Origin: Lachnospiraceae bacterium 3-1
GTDB lineage: Bacteria > Bacillota > Clostridia > Lachnospirales > Lachnospiraceae
Direction: 5' to 3'
Assembly (NCBI GenBank): GCA_000403255.2
Contig: KE159591.1
Span: forward strand, 145,823 to 209,822
Length of the DNA: 64,000 bases
In this document: piece after piece, positions 43,179 through 52,305 of the stretch
Position numbering within the stretch: the first letter of the stretch is position 1
Layout of the letters: every line of letters starts with the position of its first letter
Made by a program: the position numbers and the translations under genes
Notes under the pieces: model-generated
The model's input: only the letters and a program-made list of their open reading frames with translations
Database searches by the model: none
Told to the model about the DNA's origin: nothing

Positions 43179-44210
43179 CTACCACCCTAATATAACATCT
43201 AAATCCTCATTTGTCTGATCAAATAAACCCTTCGTATGTACAAGAGCCTTTCCCTCATCATTAACAGGTATCTTTATTGGCATATTGCATCCATTTTCCG
43301 CTTGTTTAAAAAAATAGATGCTTACGTTTTCACTATCTATTTCATCTAAGCGAATACTCTTTCTTATTCCATTGTATATGTGATCACTATGGGTTTCTAC
43401 AATAACCTGCACACCATATTGGGCAAGAAAGGCAAGGAATTTGACCAGCTTAGCCTGACCAGATGGATGTAGATGAATCTCTGGATTTTCAATAATCAAC
43501 AAATCCCCGATACTACACGATAAAGCTGCAACAACAATTTCTGTTATATATGTTACCCCTGTCCCAACATTTTTAGGACGCATTCCAAATGGCATATTTT
43601 CATTGGTATACAAAACCTGAATAAACTCTGTTTTGTCAATTTCCCTGGCTTTTACCCGGTATCCCATTATACGGTTCAACCAATCATCCACCTGACCGCC
43701 AAATGTCAGCTTTGATTCCTCATCATAAATAAAATCTTTCTCTATATCTAACAGTTCCTCGTCATGTGCATTCAGATAGTGAAATACATATTCACAATTT
43801 TTACCTATTAAGATTTCATCCCCCAAATACTTTTCATAGGTATCCTCCACTCCTATTCGCTCAGCAGAGCAGTAAATCACTCTTATCTTATCATCTTTAT
43901 TGCCAGATTCTGTTATTTGATTTTTGGATATTATTTTCGTTCTCTCCTTCACCTTCCCACAATGCTCATATTTCATCGAAAGTTTTATCTCCCTGCTTCC
44001 AATGATGGCATTCTGTAATTCACTGGGCTTTCCTATATTCATATATTCCCCACGAAAGGGATTTTTCCCATTTTGCAGCATCGCAAAAATGGCTTGTATT
44101 ACCGTTGTTTTTCCCCTGGAGTTCTGCCCAGCCAGCAACGTAAAATTTTTTAAATCCAATTTTGCATCATCAAAGGACTTAAATCCTGTAATTTGAACCT
44201 TCTTTATCAT
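43179..44210 (-). CDS. OLD/RecF-like AAA ATPase of a probable defence cassette
   Basis: 343 residues. It has a complete ABC/SMC-type ATP site: Walker A (AGQNSRGKTTVIQAI) near residue 27, the signature-like GTGVTYITEIV, Walker B (LLIIENPEIHLHPSG) and the His switch (VETHSDHIYNGIR). This is the AAA_15/AAA_21 type found in OLD, Septu PtuA and retron ATPases, with a C-terminal DUF3696-like part (LFDQTNEDLDVILGW). It lacks a TOPRIM nuclease domain. It overlaps the DUF262 gene by four bases. Confidence 0.85.
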   Translation of the reverse strand: MIKKVQITGFKSFDDAKLDLKNFTLLAGQNSRGKTTVIQAIFAMLQNGKNPFRGEYMNIGKPSELQNAIIGSREIKLSMKYEHCGKVKERTKIISKNQITESGNKDDKIRVIYCSAERIGVEDTYEKYLGDEILIGKNCEYVFHYLNAHDEELLDIEKDFIYDEESKLTFGGQVDDWLNRIMGYRVKAREIDKTEFIQVLYTNENMPFGMRPKNVGTGVTYITEIVVAALSCSIGDLLIIENPEIHLHPSGQAKLVKFLAFLAQYGVQVIVETHSDHIYNGIRKSIRLDEIDSENVSIYFFKQAENGCNMPIKIPVNDEGKALVHTKGLFDQTNEDLDVILGW

Positions 44211-45154
44211 AAATTTCCCCTTCTAAAATCATCTAATATTCTGTTAATGCTTTGATAACCCATATCACAATCTCTTACTATATTCCTTATTCTCCGATTC
44301 CCAAAGATGTCGTCCATATTGTGGTTGCTCCCAACCCTCATCCATGCACCCATAAAACACAAATATTTCATTTTTACTTCTAGTGACATGCGTGGTGGCA
44401 ACCATTCCCTGCTCTCTTTTCGGTTGAACCGCCAATATAAATATTCAAATTGATCACATAATTCTCTCAGGAAACCATAATCCTTATATTTTAATTCATA
44501 TATTGTTTCTTCCAGCAATTGGAATCTATCTGCATCCCTATACTCATTATCATCAAACTCCCGGTGCATAACAAAATCTACCATTATAAAATAAATAAAA
44601 TTATATTGAATGATTAGCCGCATTTTAGGGGAATCATTTATTCTTGATACCAGCTCTTCAAAGACCTGCAACTTCGCCCCCCGGTAAAGGACATTTCGTA
44701 TGCTTTGTTCCTGTGTCGCCGACCATTCTTCCACAAAAGCACCTACTTGCATATGCATATATCTGGGATTCATATAATCAATGACATGTAAAAAAATGGG
44801 TGAATAAAAAATATCTTTCAAAAAATCTCGCTCTGACCCATATCCCATTTCTTGAATTTTCAAATATTCTTCATAATTATCATAGCCATAATCTAAATAT
44901 TTCATCAAAAATCTAAGTCTGTCGCTCTTATCTAATACAAGCATTTCTCCTGTCTGCAGTTCAGAAACATATACCGGCGGAAAGGGGATCCCTCTTGCTA
45001 ATGCTTTTAATACTTCCCATGTAATTTTGTTTTCACGATTCTTTGTTGTCAAACCTTTTTTATAAAAGATTAACATTCCACGTTTATATCGCTCAAAAAT
45101 TTCATCTACTACATATGTCCTTGTATCAATGATGATTCTCTGATTTTTATGCAT
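44207..45154 (-). CDS. DUF262-family protein of the ATPase cassette
   Basis: 315 residues. The N-terminal ~90 residues match the DUF262/ParB-like fold (IIDTRTYVVDEIFERYKRGM; ALARGIPFPPVYVSELQTGE; VLDKSDRLRFLMKYL). In the usual DGQQR motif of active DUF262 proteins the sequence here is DKSDR, so catalysis may be changed. The rest is helical. DUF262 occurs in GmrS-type restriction proteins and other phage-defence genes. First gene of the three-gene unit. Confidence 0.75.
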   Translation of the reverse strand: MHKNQRIIIDTRTYVVDEIFERYKRGMLIFYKKGLTTKNRENKITWEVLKALARGIPFPPVYVSELQTGEMLVLDKSDRLRFLMKYLDYGYDNYEEYLKIQEMGYGSERDFLKDIFYSPIFLHVIDYMNPRYMHMQVGAFVEEWSATQEQSIRNVLYRGAKLQVFEELVSRINDSPKMRLIIQYNFIYFIMVDFVMHREFDDNEYRDADRFQLLEETIYELKYKDYGFLRELCDQFEYLYWRFNRKESREWLPPRMSLEVKMKYLCFMGAWMRVGSNHNMDDIFGNRRIRNIVRDCDMGYQSINRILDDFRRGNL

Positions 45155-45229
45155 TGACTTTTCACCTTTTATATACTCAACAATGATTTCTGATTTTTTA
45201 TCTTTTCATAATCTCTTTCATACCGATCA

Positions 45230-45721
45230 CTATAACAATCCATATGTTTTTCTTGTTTCTGCCGCATTAAACATTGCCGCAGATGCATCCAGCATTTCTT
45301 CTATATAATCACCGTCAGACATTGTGGCAAAAAAGAAAACATCCTCCCTTTTATAATTATTTTTGCGGAATATTTCATCGGGAATCCGTCTGATGTTCTT
45401 TTCCAGCACTGCAAGAAAGCCCATGGCAAACTCCCATTTTCCCTCTGATTTGCTACACAAATCCATTTCCTCACATGAATCCACAATCTCAACCAGAGGC
45501 TGATAAAGAAAATCCGGCTCGCTTCCCTGCTCCCAGTCGTAATACGCTTCTATGTTGTTACCGTAATCCCAAGCCAAATAACATCCATAAAAATCATCTG
45601 TAGTCATAAAACTAATGGCACAAAATTTTTCCTCTTTTCCTGCCCGCAGTATTTCATCAATAGAAGCTGACAATTTTTCAGAACATGCTTGATCAAATTT
45701 TTCAAATATCGTTACATCCAT
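45230..45721 (-). CDS. DUF4303-type protein (probable immunity protein)
   Basis: 163 residues from ATG 45721, with AAAGGAACG upstream; the open frame starts at 45751. FCAISFMTTDDFYGCYLAWD and YEWE-like YYDWEQGSEPDFLYQP fit DUF4303, a family common among immunity proteins of polymorphic toxin systems. It is soluble. Two decayed small genes lie directly upstream in the same direction, so this may be the surviving member of a toxin-immunity cluster. Confidence 0.7.
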   Translation of the reverse strand: MDVTIFEKFDQACSEKLSASIDEILRAGKEEKFCAISFMTTDDFYGCYLAWDYGNNIEAYYDWEQGSEPDFLYQPLVEIVDSCEEMDLCSKSEGKWEFAMGFLAVLEKNIRRIPDEIFRKNNYKREDVFFFATMSDGDYIEEMLDASAAMFNAAETRKTYGLL

Positions 45722-45744
45722 TTTAGCTTTCGTTCCTTTCCACC

Positions 45745-45923
45745 TTACCAATCACGCTGGCCGATAGCATTCTCCACGTCAATACCGATGTCAAACCAAC
45801 TTAAAATATACTCCACGGTTTCCCCAATGCTTTCCCTGCCTCGGTTTCTATTTCGCTGCCATTTTCCTCAAATTCTTCCTGTAAATCATTAATTGCCAAT
45901 GTCATTTCATCAAATTTCTTCAT
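45745..45923 (-). pseudogene. Frameshifted small gene upstream of DUF4303
   Basis: ATG 45923 with a good ribosome site encodes MKKFDEMTLAINDLQEEF and stops at 45801 after 40 residues. A change of frame near 45822-45835 would continue with SIGETVEYILSWFDIGIDVE to TAA at 45745. The continuation looks protein-like, so a single-base indel has probably broken a ~58-residue gene. Its ATG overlaps the stop of the pseudogene upstream. Confidence 0.5.
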
Positions 45924-46202
45924 ATCTCTTCATCCTCTCCATATAATTCTTTTCTCATGTTTTCGCAAAGGGCGGCCATTTTCATCATGTCCTCTTTTAG
46001 CGCCATTTCACTTAAATCGTAAGTAAAGGGTTCCGCCCACTTTGCACTCCAACAGCAGTGCGACAAGGTCGGTCACAAGGTCAATGGCATAAGAAATATC
46101 CGTCTCCCAACCTTCCGAATCTGTATAAGTCAAGGGAATTTCTGGCTGCCGAAACTCCCCCTGCAATTTATCCACGCCGAAACCAGAAAATATGCCACCC
46201 AA
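45920..46202 (-). pseudogene. Frameshifted small gene, possible immunity relative
   Basis: A TTG start at 46202, with GGGGAG seven bases upstream, encodes MGGIFSGFGVDKLQGEFRQP and ends at 46008. A frame change at about 46030 restores WAEPFTYDLSEMALKEDMMK and reaches TGA at 45920, which overlaps the next ATG (ATGA). This overlap supports the repaired frame as the original one. About 94 residues if repaired. The family is not recognised. Confidence 0.5.
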
Positions 46203-46347
46203 AGGAATTCTCCCCTCTTTCGTTTCCGAATGATAAGTCTAGCAATATTATAACGTGAAACAGCGACAAATACAATCATTTAGAAATAATCCGAACATAA
46301 GATTCCAGAAATGCATTTTCAAACATGTCCCTGCTTTTTGACCATAC

Positions 46348-46374
46348 ACCTTTTTCCCTTTTTTTCATATATTG
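46348..46374 (+). promoter_or_regulatory. Candidate SigK (mother-cell) promoter of dpaAB
   Basis: AC (46348-46349), 16 bases, then CATATATTG (46366-46374), one mismatch from the SigK -10 pattern CATAnnnTA. It lies about 20-30 bases before the ribosome site of dpaA. In Bacillus the same genes (spoVF) are SigK-dependent. Confidence 0.5.
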
Positions 46375-46402
46375 TAAGGATAATGCAAATTGGAGGAAGC
46401 AT

Positions 46403-47275
46403 ATGGCAATATCATCCATTGCAATTTTGGGCGGCGACCTGCGGCAATGTCACACCGCAGAATACTTAAATGCCTGCGGCTGCCAAGTGACCTGCTATCA
46501 CACACCGGACTTTTCCTACAGCTCTGACATCATTCAGGAGGACTCTTTATCTGAGGCATTAATGGGCGCAGATGTGGTGTTGGCTCCCACGCCTCTCTCC
46601 AAAGATGGCGCCCATCTGTTCCAAGCGAACAGTGAAAAACCCCTCTGCCTTTTATCCCAATTATGGGATACTATAAGTACGGATCAAATATTCGCTGTCT
46701 ACAGCCTTTCTTCGGACATTGAAAATCTAGTAAAAGAAAAGGGCTTTTCGGTATTGCAATTTTCCCGACTTCCCATTTTTTCCAGGGAAAATGCATTGCT
46801 TACTGCAGAAGGACTATTATCCGAAGTCATCCGATACACCCCGATTTCCCTATCTTCGTCCAGAGTTCTACTGTTGGGATATGGCTGCTGCGGTTCTGCC
46901 ATCTGCACTCTGCTTCATCCTTTGTGCCGCAGTATTTACGTGTTAGAGGAGGAAGTCCAAAAACAGGAACAGGCAGAAAAAAAGGGAATCTGTCCGATCC
47001 AAAAAGAAGACTTTTCCACGGTGCTGCCCCACTGCAACATAGTCATCAACACGATTCCCCTTCCTGTTCTGGAATCTGACCAAATACAGGAGCTTTCTGG
47101 TTCCTGCTATATTTTTGATATTGCATCCCCTCCCTTTGGCTTTTCGGAGGACATTACGGAGAAATACCTGCTTCCTTATTTCCGGCTTCCGGGCCTTCCA
47201 GGACGGTTTTCCCCTGTGACCTCCGGCCAAATCATTGGAAAAATAGTAGAAAGGATCACAGATTATGTCTTATGA
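46403..47275 (+). CDS. dpaA: Dipicolinate synthase subunit A
   Basis: 290 residues from ATG 46403, with GGAGGAAG upstream; the longer frame from 46325 is not supported. The N-terminus (SIAILGGDLRQCHTAEYLNA) and a Rossmann NAD(P)-binding region (VLLLGYGCCGSAICTLL) fit DpaA/SpoVFA. With DpaB it oxidises dihydrodipicolinate from the lysine pathway to dipicolinic acid, the calcium-binding compound of the spore core. It overlaps dpaB by 11 bases. Confidence 0.95.
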   Translation: MAISSIAILGGDLRQCHTAEYLNACGCQVTCYHTPDFSYSSDIIQEDSLSEALMGADVVLAPTPLSKDGAHLFQANSEKPLCLLSQLWDTISTDQIFAVYSLSSDIENLVKEKGFSVLQFSRLPIFSRENALLTAEGLLSEVIRYTPISLSSSRVLLLGYGCCGSAICTLLHPLCRSIYVLEEEVQKQEQAEKKGICPIQKEDFSTVLPHCNIVINTIPLPVLESDQIQELSGSCYIFDIASPPFGFSEDITEKYLLPYFRLPGLPGRFSPVTSGQIIGKIVERITDYVL

Positions 47276-47906
47276 TTTTCACGATAAATCCATTGGCATC
47301 GGTTTTACCGGTTCCTTTTGTACCTATGAAAAAATTTTTACTGCACTGGAGGAATTAAAAAAGACAGGAGCAAGCCTCCTTCCAGTATTCTCTTTAAATG
47401 CATCCAGCCTGGACTCCAGATTCGGCACAAGCGCCTCTTTTCTAGAACGGGCACGAGTACTCACCGGAAAGGAACCTATTACCACCATTCCAGGCGCAGA
47501 GCCTATTGGTCCCAAAGGATTGATGGATATTTTGGTGATTGCTCCCTGCACCGGAAACACTTTATCCAAACTGGCAAACGGAATTTCCGATACCCCAGTA
47601 CTGATGGCTGCAAAATCCCACCTGCGTAACAACAGGCCCTTGGTGCTCTCTCTTTCCACCAATGACGCCCTTGGCATGAATTTGAAAAATATTGGAATTC
47701 TCCTAAATACCAAAAACATCTATTTTGTTCCTTTTGGACAGGACGACTATCAGGCAAAACCAAATTCCATGACTGCTTTTACAGAACTTTTGACAGACAC
47801 CATTGACTGTGCGCTTGCAGGCAAGCAAATTCAACCTGTCATCCGCAGTCCTCATATTCCAATTGCACCCAAAGCGTCCGCAGAACAAAGTAGGCAAGCC
47901 CACTAG
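47265..47906 (+). CDS. dpaB: Dipicolinate synthase subunit B
   Basis: 213 residues, flavoprotein fold: IGIGFTGSFCTYEKIFTALE at the N-terminus and DILVIAPCTGNTLSKLANGI in the middle match SpoVFB. It works with DpaA in the mother cell. The gene is translationally coupled by overlap with dpaA. A repeat and a terminator hairpin follow. Confidence 0.95.
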   Translation: MSYDFHDKSIGIGFTGSFCTYEKIFTALEELKKTGASLLPVFSLNASSLDSRFGTSASFLERARVLTGKEPITTIPGAEPIGPKGLMDILVIAPCTGNTLSKLANGISDTPVLMAAKSHLRNNRPLVLSLSTNDALGMNLKNIGILLNTKNIYFVPFGQDDYQAKPNSMTAFTELLTDTIDCALAGKQIQPVIRSPHIPIAPKASAEQSRQAH

Positions 47907-47938
47907 GGCTCCCCTACCCCTTACTCATAAGGGCTTGA

Positions 47939-48068
47939 CACTTTGCTGCACCGAGTGCGGTCACGCAGTGACATCTTCTATTCGCACGAGTGTGCATATT
48001 ATTTTTTATTCTATCGAAAGACTCTTTCACGCTTTCGCGTGACAAGGTCTTTCCTATAGAATAAAAAA
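47939..48068. repeat. Dispersed palindromic repeat, copy 2, with extra upstream module
   Basis: 47982-48068 is the same 88-bp hairpin unit as 15301-15388, with CACGCTTTCGCGTG at the tip. It is preceded by CACTTTGCTGCACCGAGTGC (47939-47958), which matches the ptsG leader module. It follows dpaB. Confidence 0.8.
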
Positions 48069-48069
48069 T

Positions 48070-48102
48070 AGGGGCTTTCGGTTTCTACCGAATTGAGCCC
48101 CT
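48070..48102. terminator. Hairpin after the repeat, end of the dpaAB transcript
   Basis: AGGGGCT (48070-48076) pairs with AGCCCCT (48096-48102), with an inner CGGT/ACCG stem; GATTTATAATAA follows. Confidence 0.55.
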
Positions 48103-48117
48103 GATTTATAATAACCC

Positions 48118-48146
48118 TTGTATGAAAAGCAATTTTTCAGTATACT
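48118..48146 (+). promoter_or_regulatory. Promoter of the MATE transporter gene
   Basis: TTGTAT (48118-48123), 17 bases, TATACT (48141-48146). Confidence 0.6.
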
Positions 48147-48244
48147 AAACTTATATTGAGAAGAAAGACTTGATTCCTCAGCCATTGACAGAGAAGAACC
48201 GTATAGAGCAAACGGACTCTATTATCTTTAAAAGGATAGATAAC

Positions 48245-49600
48245 ATGAAAAAAACCATAAATAATGAACAATTACTTACGAACATATTACAACAAGAGCA
48301 AGCCCCTGGACAAGCACAGAAATTATCTGTGGTCTGGCGTCTAAGCATCCCAGCAATCCTGGCACAGCTTACTTCTATCATGATGCAGTATATTGACACC
48401 GCAATGGTGGGAAACTTAGGCGCAGGCGCTTCGGCAGCCATTGGCTTGGTATCCAGCAGCACATGGCTGTTAAACGGCTTGTGTAACGCAGTATCCACTG
48501 GCTTTTCCGTTCAAGCTGCCCAAAAAATCGGAGCCAGACAGGAGCAGGAAGCCAGGCAAATCTTAAAGCATGCTCTTGTAGCAGCCCTTTGCTTTTCAAT
48601 CATATTGATGATAACAGGTATTGGAATCAGCAGATATCTTCCCATCTGGCTGGGAGCAGGAAAAGACATTCAAAAAAATTCTTCCATCTATTTTTTGATT
48701 TACTCTTGTTCCCTTCCTGCCTTTCAACTGCACAGTCTGGCCGGTTCCATGTTACAATGCAGTGGAAATATGCGGACCCCTGCTATTTTGGATGCAGCTA
48801 TGTGCGGCCTTGACGTACTTTTTAATTTGGTCTTCATTCAATTTTTTGGAGTGGCCGGAGCTGCATTGGGCACTGCCTTTGCAACTATCCTAATCTGCGC
48901 GGTAAAGCTATGGGCAGTATGTTTTCGCTCCCCAAGCCTTAGCATTCGCCGAAAGGAAACTTGTCGTTATAACAAAACCATCCTTTCCCATATGATACGA
49001 ATTGGACTGCCCATGGGCTTTGAACACGTTGCAGTTTGCGGAGCAATGATTGTTTCCACCCGCATTATCGCTCCTCTTGGCACGATTGCTATTGCAGCAA
49101 ATTCTATTGCAGTAACAGCCGAAAGCATTTGTTATATGCCCGGCTATGGAATTGCTGCCGCTGCAACTACTCTGACTGGACAGAGCATCGGAGCAGGAAG
49201 AAAAACATTAGCAAAAAGTTTTTCTAATCTATCCATTCTGTTAGGTTGCCTGATTATGACAGTTGCCGGTATTGTAATGTATTTTTTATGTCCTGCTATT
49301 TTCCAAATGTTGACTCCAGATCTGCATGTACAAGATCTGGCTGCTAAAGTACTGCGGATTGAACTATTTGCAGAACCGCTCTTTGCAGCCTCCATTGTGG
49401 CATCGGGAGCCCTTTGCGGTGCAGGAGATTCTTTGATTCCATGTCTTTTAAACCTGGCCAGCATCTGGGGCGTCCGGCTGACCCTCTCCGTTCTTTTGGT
49501 AAATCAATGGGGACTTCCAGGAGTATGGTTCGCCATGTGCGTGGAGCTATGTGTCCGAGGTTTACTGCTACTGTACCGACAGCAGAGATTCCAATGGTAA
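48245..49600 (+). CDS. MATE-family efflux transporter
   Basis: 451 residues from ATG 48245, with AAAAGGATAG upstream. About 12 membrane segments in two halves. The family signature is visible in both: SIPAILAQLTSIMMQYIDTA with MVGNLGAGASAAIG, and IGLPMGFEHVAVCGAMIVST in the second half. MATE proteins export drugs or metabolites using Na+ or H+. The substrate cannot be inferred. Single gene. Confidence 0.93.
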   Translation: MKKTINNEQLLTNILQQEQAPGQAQKLSVVWRLSIPAILAQLTSIMMQYIDTAMVGNLGAGASAAIGLVSSSTWLLNGLCNAVSTGFSVQAAQKIGARQEQEARQILKHALVAALCFSIILMITGIGISRYLPIWLGAGKDIQKNSSIYFLIYSCSLPAFQLHSLAGSMLQCSGNMRTPAILDAAMCGLDVLFNLVFIQFFGVAGAALGTAFATILICAVKLWAVCFRSPSLSIRRKETCRYNKTILSHMIRIGLPMGFEHVAVCGAMIVSTRIIAPLGTIAIAANSIAVTAESICYMPGYGIAAAATTLTGQSIGAGRKTLAKSFSNLSILLGCLIMTVAGIVMYFLCPAIFQMLTPDLHVQDLAAKVLRIELFAEPLFAASIVASGALCGAGDSLIPCLLNLASIWGVRLTLSVLLVNQWGLPGVWFAMCVELCVRGLLLLYRQQRFQW

Positions 49601-49626
49601 AATCAGCCCATTGCTTCTATTGCATT

Positions 49627-51267
49627 TTATTGATATAACAGCACCTTACAGCGTTTTTTATAACAGGCAACCCCATATTTAAGAATTTCTCCCATCCCCT
49701 CATCGTACAGAAATTCCTCATACCGCTTCTGCTCTATCTGCTTCAAAGCCGCCTTGCATCCTGCTTCCAGATTTCCGTCTCCAGCATATTTTACCTCAAT
49801 CACAATCCCCATTCCCTCATCTTCCACTTCTATGAGAATATCACTGTAGCCTTCCCCGGATTCCCTGTTAGAAAATACACCCCAATCATCTTTAAATCCA
49901 AGAATCCCCAGCAAGATACCATGATAAAAATTTTCCTGCTTCTGTCCCTTTACAAAAGTGTCTCGGATACTGATGGTTTTCCTCAGATAATCTCCCAAAC
50001 ATTTTTCCACACTCATAGCATCCCCATGCTGTAAGGCATCACAGAAACGATTCAGCATTTCTCCACTTTCCTGAACAATTTCCTGAAATATCTCCATAAT
50101 CTGTTTCGTAAAAATGCTTCGAATTTCTAAATTGGGAATTGCAAGATTAAAACAGTTTCCCTCCGGTTTTCCCCGCTGCGTCAAGTAACCAGTCGTAAAC
50201 AGGAGACTCCATAGATTGTCAATGGTATGATACATCTCCTGGTAAGTAAGCTCTTGACGGACTTCTTTTCTAATCACCCCTCCAGCAATCAAGTCTTCAA
50301 TTTCTCGTTTTGTCTTACTATTGCCTGCTTTTTGAAGAAACCGTTTCACCGCTTCATTGCTGCTGGTGTTCGACCAGAAATTTTCAGGCTGTGCATCTTG
50401 ATCTGCTCGCAAAAGATCACAATAATTTATCACATCCCAGGGACAGTATATCTCTACATTTCCAAACTGGTATCCGTCATACCATTCCTTTACCATTTCA
50501 TATTGATCAGACAGGTCATAATAGCTTAATAATTCCTTGACTTCCTTATCTGTAAAGCCAAAATATTCATCAAAGCGTACATCTGTGATTGACAAAACTT
50601 TCAAATTATTCAGTCCAGTAAAAATACTTTCCTTAGAAATACGCATACACCCGGTTAGCACTGCAAATTGCAAGCAGTCATTGGTTTTTAAAACCTGCTC
50701 GAATAAGTTTCGAATCAACACAACCATCTGGTCAAAATAGCCATATTCAAATGCTTTCGCAAGAGGCGCATCATACTCATCAATTAAAAGAATCACCTGC
50801 CTGCCATAGTGCTTTTGGAGAAGTTGTGACAGAAACTTAAGACCATAACACAAAGTTCCCTCCTCCATATCACCCTGCAGCAACCCAGAAAATGCCTCCT
50901 TATCATACTGAGTTAGCTTCTCACTGTCAAACAAATACTGCAGCTTCCTGGCTTCTTCCCGAATGAGCTGAACTGCCAAATCAAATGCAGTTTCATAAGT
51001 TTTTGCATAGATTCCTTTCAATGAAACAGAAAGTACTGGAAATTTCCCCATATACTTTTCACACAACTCTGTTTCCCTGGAAATATCCAGCCCCTCAAAA
51101 ATCTCCTGATTTCCATTCAGCTCGAAAAAACTTTTCAGCATACTCATATTCAGGGACTTTCCAAACCTTCTGGGACGGGTAAAAAGATTTACTTCCCCCT
51201 GCCTTTGATCTTCCCTTTTAACAACCGCTATTTTTCCAGTATGTCTTTGATGGTATATTCCATCATT
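49627..51267 (-). pseudogene. AAA-ATPase/PD-(D/E)XK nuclease gene (DUF1703 type) without a start
   Basis: The frame is open from 51267 to the stop at 49627. The conserved P-loop region GEVNLFTRPRRFGKSLN (just before 51147) is encoded, but no ATG, GTG or TTG lies before it; the first ATG (51147) comes after the Walker A Lys. The rest is intact: Walker B-like VILLIDEYDAPLAKAF, VLTGCMRISKESIFTGLNN, and C-terminal nuclease segments SDILIEVEDEGMGIVIEVKY. The usual first ~40 residues (YYVDKT-type) are missing, probably by a deletion next to the DUF3006 gene. These proteins are often strain-variable. Confidence 0.75.
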
Positions 51268-51419
51268 TCATAATGAAGTATGGAATTTTCTGCGATTTCC
51301 GGTGGAAGCAAAGCCCGCGCCACACATTTTAATTCTTCCTGGGGTTGATCCACTTGCTGTAGATAAGCGTAATCACCATCAATTCGCGCTACTACATATT
51401 CCATAGGCCCAAAATTCAT
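51228..51419 (-). CDS. DUF3006-like small protein
   Basis: 63 residues; MNFGPMEYVVARIDGDYAYL and C-terminal hydrophobic-acidic pattern resemble DUF3006, short beta-rich Firmicute proteins of unknown role. AAAGGAGAG precedes the ATG, which overlaps the stop of the sigma-like gene by four bases (ATGA). The overlap suggests the two proteins are made together. Its 3' end overlaps the truncated gene frame. Confidence 0.65.
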   Translation of the reverse strand: MNFGPMEYVVARIDGDYAYLQQVDQPQEELKCVARALLPPEIAENSILHYEMMEYTIKDILEK

Positions 51420-52201
51420 AAATTCTCTCCTTTCTCCCTGGATAATGCTATAATATCGCTTACCTCTTCCACAGAAATCTTTGTAAAATCACTCAATTCC
51501 TGTAACGTAGGAATCGTGCCATTCTCCTCCGCCAACACCTTCCTTGCTTCGTGCACCAGGTTGACCTTAGCCAGAATTGTATGGTCACCACTATTCCTTC
51601 CTTCAGTTTCCTGGCGATATTGTTCCATGGCTTCCCGAACAAATGATTCTATCTTCCGTTCCATAGCGTTGACATCTGTGGCCATCTCTTCATACCGCTC
51701 TCTTGCTCCTAGTAATTCTTCCATACCCAGCAAAAGTCCCATATTTCCTTCCTGTACCAAATCCTCCACCAATACCTGACTGGTAACATAGGATTTTGCA
51801 ATGTCAGCAATCCTTTTCAGCCATTGGGTAGAAATAACCGAAACTGTTGCTTTTTCCCCCGCCAGCAGTCCCTGGTATAATTCCATCTTCGCCTCCTGGG
51901 ACATTTCTGGTAAATTTTTAATTTCATTAAGGTACGTCTGAAAATGCTGGGAATGGGACGCCTTCTTCCCACCGTCTATGGCTTTCCCCGATGATTTTTT
52001 TCTCTGCTCTTTTGTATCCTCTTTCTTTGGCTTCTCCTTGGGCTTCTGCAAATACTCATAAATCATCTCCTGCTGTTGGGATGACAATTCCATATCCTGA
52101 AAAAATTCCTGTATTTCCTCTCTTGTCATTGGCTCTGGGCTGGCCTTTGCAATTTCTTGCACAGAACGCAGCGTTTCCATAAATAATATTTTATCTACCA
52201 T
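51416..52201 (-). CDS. Sigma-70-like protein lacking region 4
   Basis: 261 residues from ATG 52201, with GGAGGGACC upstream. After a ~90-residue charged N-terminus comes a region-2-like core (VTSQVLVEDLVQEGNMGLLL) and a region-3-like HTH (TIPTLQELSDFTKISVEEVS). Nothing resembling region 4, which reads the -35 box, follows before the stop. It could be a divergent sigma factor using only the -10 element, or a sigma mimic or anti-sigma partner. It is coupled to the DUF3006 gene. Confidence 0.65.
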   Translation of the reverse strand: MVDKILFMETLRSVQEIAKASPEPMTREEIQEFFQDMELSSQQQEMIYEYLQKPKEKPKKEDTKEQRKKSSGKAIDGGKKASHSQHFQTYLNEIKNLPEMSQEAKMELYQGLLAGEKATVSVISTQWLKRIADIAKSYVTSQVLVEDLVQEGNMGLLLGMEELLGARERYEEMATDVNAMERKIESFVREAMEQYRQETEGRNSGDHTILAKVNLVHEARKVLAEENGTIPTLQELSDFTKISVEEVSDIIALSREKGENL

Positions 52202-52305
52202 AGGTCCCTCCAATCTATCGTTCCTATTGTACCATGGGCTATGGTTTTTGTCAGCTATTTCTTCCCTCCCCTTTGGTGTGCTTTTTGAACATTCTAATTC
52301 AAATT

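Noticed and set aside
43766-44196. Plus-strand frames opposite the ATPase gene
   Set aside because: Antisense to Walker A-containing coding sequence, hydrophobic by chance from complementary AT-rich codons, no start signals.
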